Positions 61,005 through 64,000 of a DNA stretch of 64,000 bases are shown in pieces (the stretch's first letter is position 1; each line of letters starts with the position of its first letter). A model generated the notes under the pieces. It saw only the letters and a list, made by a program, of their open reading frames with translations. It ran no database searches and was not told where the DNA came from. The position numbers were made by a program, and so were the translations under genes. The stretch comes from Panopea generosa (taxonomy: Eukaryota > Mollusca > Bivalvia > Adapedonta > Hiatellidae). Location: assembly GCA_029582155.1 (NCBI GenBank), contig CM055894.1, positions 34,877,132 to 34,941,131 of the forward strand, written 5' to 3'.

Positions 61005-64000
61005 TAATGATTAAGCATATTAAAGAAAAGTATCGACGGATATTTATCTTTATAAATACTACAAGATATTTGAATGTACATTTTATGTTCAGAACTGACC
61101 TATTGACCATTTAATAACAAAACTGAGTATACAGCTACATGTATTTTCTTTTACTGGAATCATAAATTTTAATAAGACTTCTTAGGGAATGTCTTTGACC
61201 CTAAAAACATAACAATTTGGTAAGACGTTTAAAACTCATTACACTGGAATAGTTGATGTAACCATTAACCACGGTGAAGTAAAAATGTGCGCATTGTACA
61301 GGTTTTATCAAATTCTAACTGCCATACAACAGCAAGATTCAGTGCTAATTATCAAACATCGGTTGCTTTACAGTGCGATAATCAAATATTTTGGAACTCC
61401 AAATAATTATATACACATAAAGTCAGCTAAAGCAGTCGTTTTGAGAATAGTTCCTTGAAATCAGAAACTATTGCAGACAGTCATATTTAAAAATATATTT
61501 CAATCAGGTAGTTTTGTACCGTTAATAAAGAATGTGTCAAGACTAGTGTTTGGAAAATAACACTCCATAAGTGATGCATTAGACTATATAAGTACATAGT
61601 TTCGTTCGTAAAAAAACTCTCTTATAAGGTGACGATGCAGTACCTAGGGTTTTTGGACAATTATTGAACATAAAACAGACAGGCTTCTGACACCAACACA
61701 CATCAGATAAACCACCATTACTGCAACAATGATTTCCTTGCCTAATCCAGTAATTGCACTCGTGTAAGTGCTACATACAGTAAAACATCGGAGTGCGGCT
61801 ACAGCAATACAAATATATTCATTAAATGCATATTCATATTCAGGAATAGGTACAAATCGCAAAGAGGTACCATTCCGTAAATATGATTCCGAGTAGTTCG
61901 ATGACCGAAACTCATACACACAAAAAACAAATGTTGTTGAGTTTTTACTCACCACTTGTATGTACTATGCATGCAAAGTGTTCAGAATCATTATTTAGTC
62001 TGCTTCCATGTATCATAATTTGAGTAAGTCATCCGATTTCTTTGTTTAAGTGTGACTTGTTTAGAATTGAACAATTTTTAATTTACATTATTTGTAAACA
62101 CTTGTGAATGTGCTTTTATAAGCATGTTCACGTTGCCAGCTGCATGGGTAATCATCTGAAGTTATCTTTAGCATACAAACATGCCACCATTCTACCCCTA
62201 GTCGACATCATGTCGCCGCTAATCTTGGTATTAGACACTATTGCAATAGTTCAACCATCGGAATAAATGCATGACTGTGTCTTAGATAATAAATAAAATA
62301 CATTCTCAAGTAAACAATGAAGATCATTCGTCACTTATATGAAGTTCATTATTCTAGTGTCACTTTCACCGTTTCTACATGCCATAATTGTGCTTTGGAG
62401 GATAACTGAGATGATAAATTACTTTCATAGATTAGCCAAATGTTCAGAAATATATGAAATTCCCTATCATTTTTCACTCATATAAAGCTATCAGTTCACG
62501 TATGTAAATTTGTCCACCTCGTCCAGATGTGTTGCATGGATAGTGTATCTATGGTTTGCATTGTAGCTAGGCGCATTCGCCGTAGTCTGTACATTTATAT
62601 CTTGGTTATTCACAAAAAGTTATCTCCATATAAATATACAATTATATATATATGATTATATATGACTTATTTGAATGTATAAATAAGTTAAATACACGGC
62701 ATCAGTTTTCATTCATTTTGATACACGATGTAATAGTTTGAGTAGACACAACAATGCGATTAAAACGATTATCAGTATCTCAATTCTGAAGAAACCTAAA
62801 AATGTATGTCACAGGGGAAATAATCGCTATACTCGTATAGAACTGATTGTTTTTGTTCAGCAACATTTGTAGAAAAGTGTCATCTGATATAAAGTTTCCG
62901 AGGCTTCAATGAAAAAGTGTTGTCAAACAGACAAAACGATTCTACAAAAGAATGTTTACTTCACGTTCATGTTTATATTAGGATAGTCTCATAATAACTT
63001 CAAATGACCAATTTCGTTCTCAGCATTTTTGTAGAGCTCCAATTGTACAAAATGTTGATATAAATATGCGTTGTCATGTTTTGCACGCATGAGGCACAGG
63101 ATTCAGCCAAAGAGATTGTGTCTTTAGTAAATATAATGTCAGTGAACGTTTCTCTTGTGAATATATGATGCATTAAACGAATATAAACTTATATAAACAG
63201 TGATCGCAAACATGTTATTTAGTTCAGTTGCATTATCATCTTGTATTACCTAATATTGAGTTCACACGTGGCAATATTATAAATTGTGTAGAAAATGTTT
63301 CATGAAATATAACTATGTTCTGCTGTTTATCAATGACATAAATACCTGTTAACGGATGTTCTTTATTTGGAATTTAGTGTAGATATTTAACGTCCGTGTT
63401 GGCATTAATCCAAAGTTGAGATATTTGACACTTATTTTCTTTTCATTGATCGGGTATGGAAATTGCAAAATAAACACGCTATTTATAGTATTTGATTGTT
63501 TCCGAATGTTTGATAATAATGAAATGTCAATTTAAACTAAACTAATATTATATAGATGAAGTGATATGATTTTCATTTAAGTTATATCGATAAGGAGAGT
63601 TTCTACAATAATAAAAAATAAAGTACAGTTTTTTGTGTAATATATATAATGGATTGTATTAAACACACACTAGCTATTGTTAACCTTATGAGTGGCTAAC
63701 CGACATTATATAGTATTAGAGTAACAGTCTCCTGGTGATATTGATGCAATACCACGCAAAGGACCAAAATGCAATTTTGTCGGGCATTGTTACCTACATG
63801 TCATTTGATCTGAGACGTCCTGCCAATTAAATACGCAGATAATCTTACCGAAATTGGTTCCAGCGACGCAATTGTCCTTAGAAATTTTCTTAATATAAAC
63901 TGACGATATCTAAGTAAACAATAGTTTTATTGACATGATTTATTGCATGTGTTATAAAACACCGTCATGTGGCTAGTGCACGGAGCGATAGTCGTTGTCA
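61005..64000 (+). repeat. Segmental duplication unit X4, partial
   Basis: Begins inside the X intron (equivalent to 5040 in X1), so it has no exon A. It continues past the equivalent of 8030 and is cut by the window end before exons C and B. It shares with X3 the ATATGATTATATATG insertion near 62650 and TTTTTGTTCAG shortened at 62850. No exon is visible. Confidence 0.8.

Noticed and set aside
1..64000. A CRISPR array or bacterial operon
   Set aside because: Repeats are long, diverged and irregularly spaced; there are no compact genes, ribosome binding sites or cas genes, and splice signals are present.

Overview
The window looks like a non-coding-rich, AT-rich piece of an invertebrate animal genome. 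Spliceosomal signals (pyrimidine tract, AG acceptor, GTAAGT donor), several LINE families with one uninterrupted RT ORF only in a broken copy, tRNA-derived SINEs and low gene density all argue for a metazoan. The LINE styles (L1/Tx1-like, jockey/CR1-like) and base composition suggest a lophotrochozoan, perhaps a bivalve mollusc. That taxonomic guess is inference only. No bacterial genes, rRNA, functional tRNA gene or CRISPR array is visible.

The dominant structure is a complex array of tandem and segmental duplications on the + strand. I name three unit classes. X units (about 5 kb) lie at 4564-9780, 14029-18640, 48266-53480 and 61005-64000 (cut by the window end). Y units (about 4 kb, most carrying the same truncated LINE) lie at 1-4563, 26781-30350, 40970-45114 and 57537-59940, with a Y 3' half at about 10170-12680. 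Z units lie at 18641-22200, 30351-33050, 33051-36560 (rearranged) and 53481-57030. A short block is repeated 13 times in the window (GGAATAGTTGATGTAAC, at about 1403, 5293, 9792, 14783, 18643, 27888, 33955, 34850, 42810, 49020, 53490, 56537 and 61243), so all three classes appear to be rearranged versions of one ancestral intron unit.

The likely biological content is a set of very short candidate exons, one or two per unit, all on the + strand. Nearly all have an AG acceptor after a pyrimidine-rich intron and most have a GT donor. Four families are seen: A (72 bp), B (57 bp), C (39 or 54 bp) and D (72-96 bp). Every one is a multiple of three, starts in phase 1 and ends in phase 1, and lacks an in-frame stop. 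Any of them could therefore be included, skipped or reshuffled without changing the reading frame. The encoded peptides are short, polar and charged and match no family I recognise. I see this as part of the intron/exon interior of one large gene with duplicated cassette exons, whose first and last exons lie outside the window. No transcript evidence is available here.

Units differ by exon loss (33431, 34735), donor loss (19730, 53396), a 208-bp microduplication of exon A (57257 and 57465) and rapid change of exon D. Between units lie an L1/Tx1-like LINE (22200-26780, minus strand), other LINE fragments (20679, 27962, 31634, 39727-40860, 45115-46977), tRNA-derived SINEs, and two stretches of unique sequence (36561-39726 and 59941-61004).
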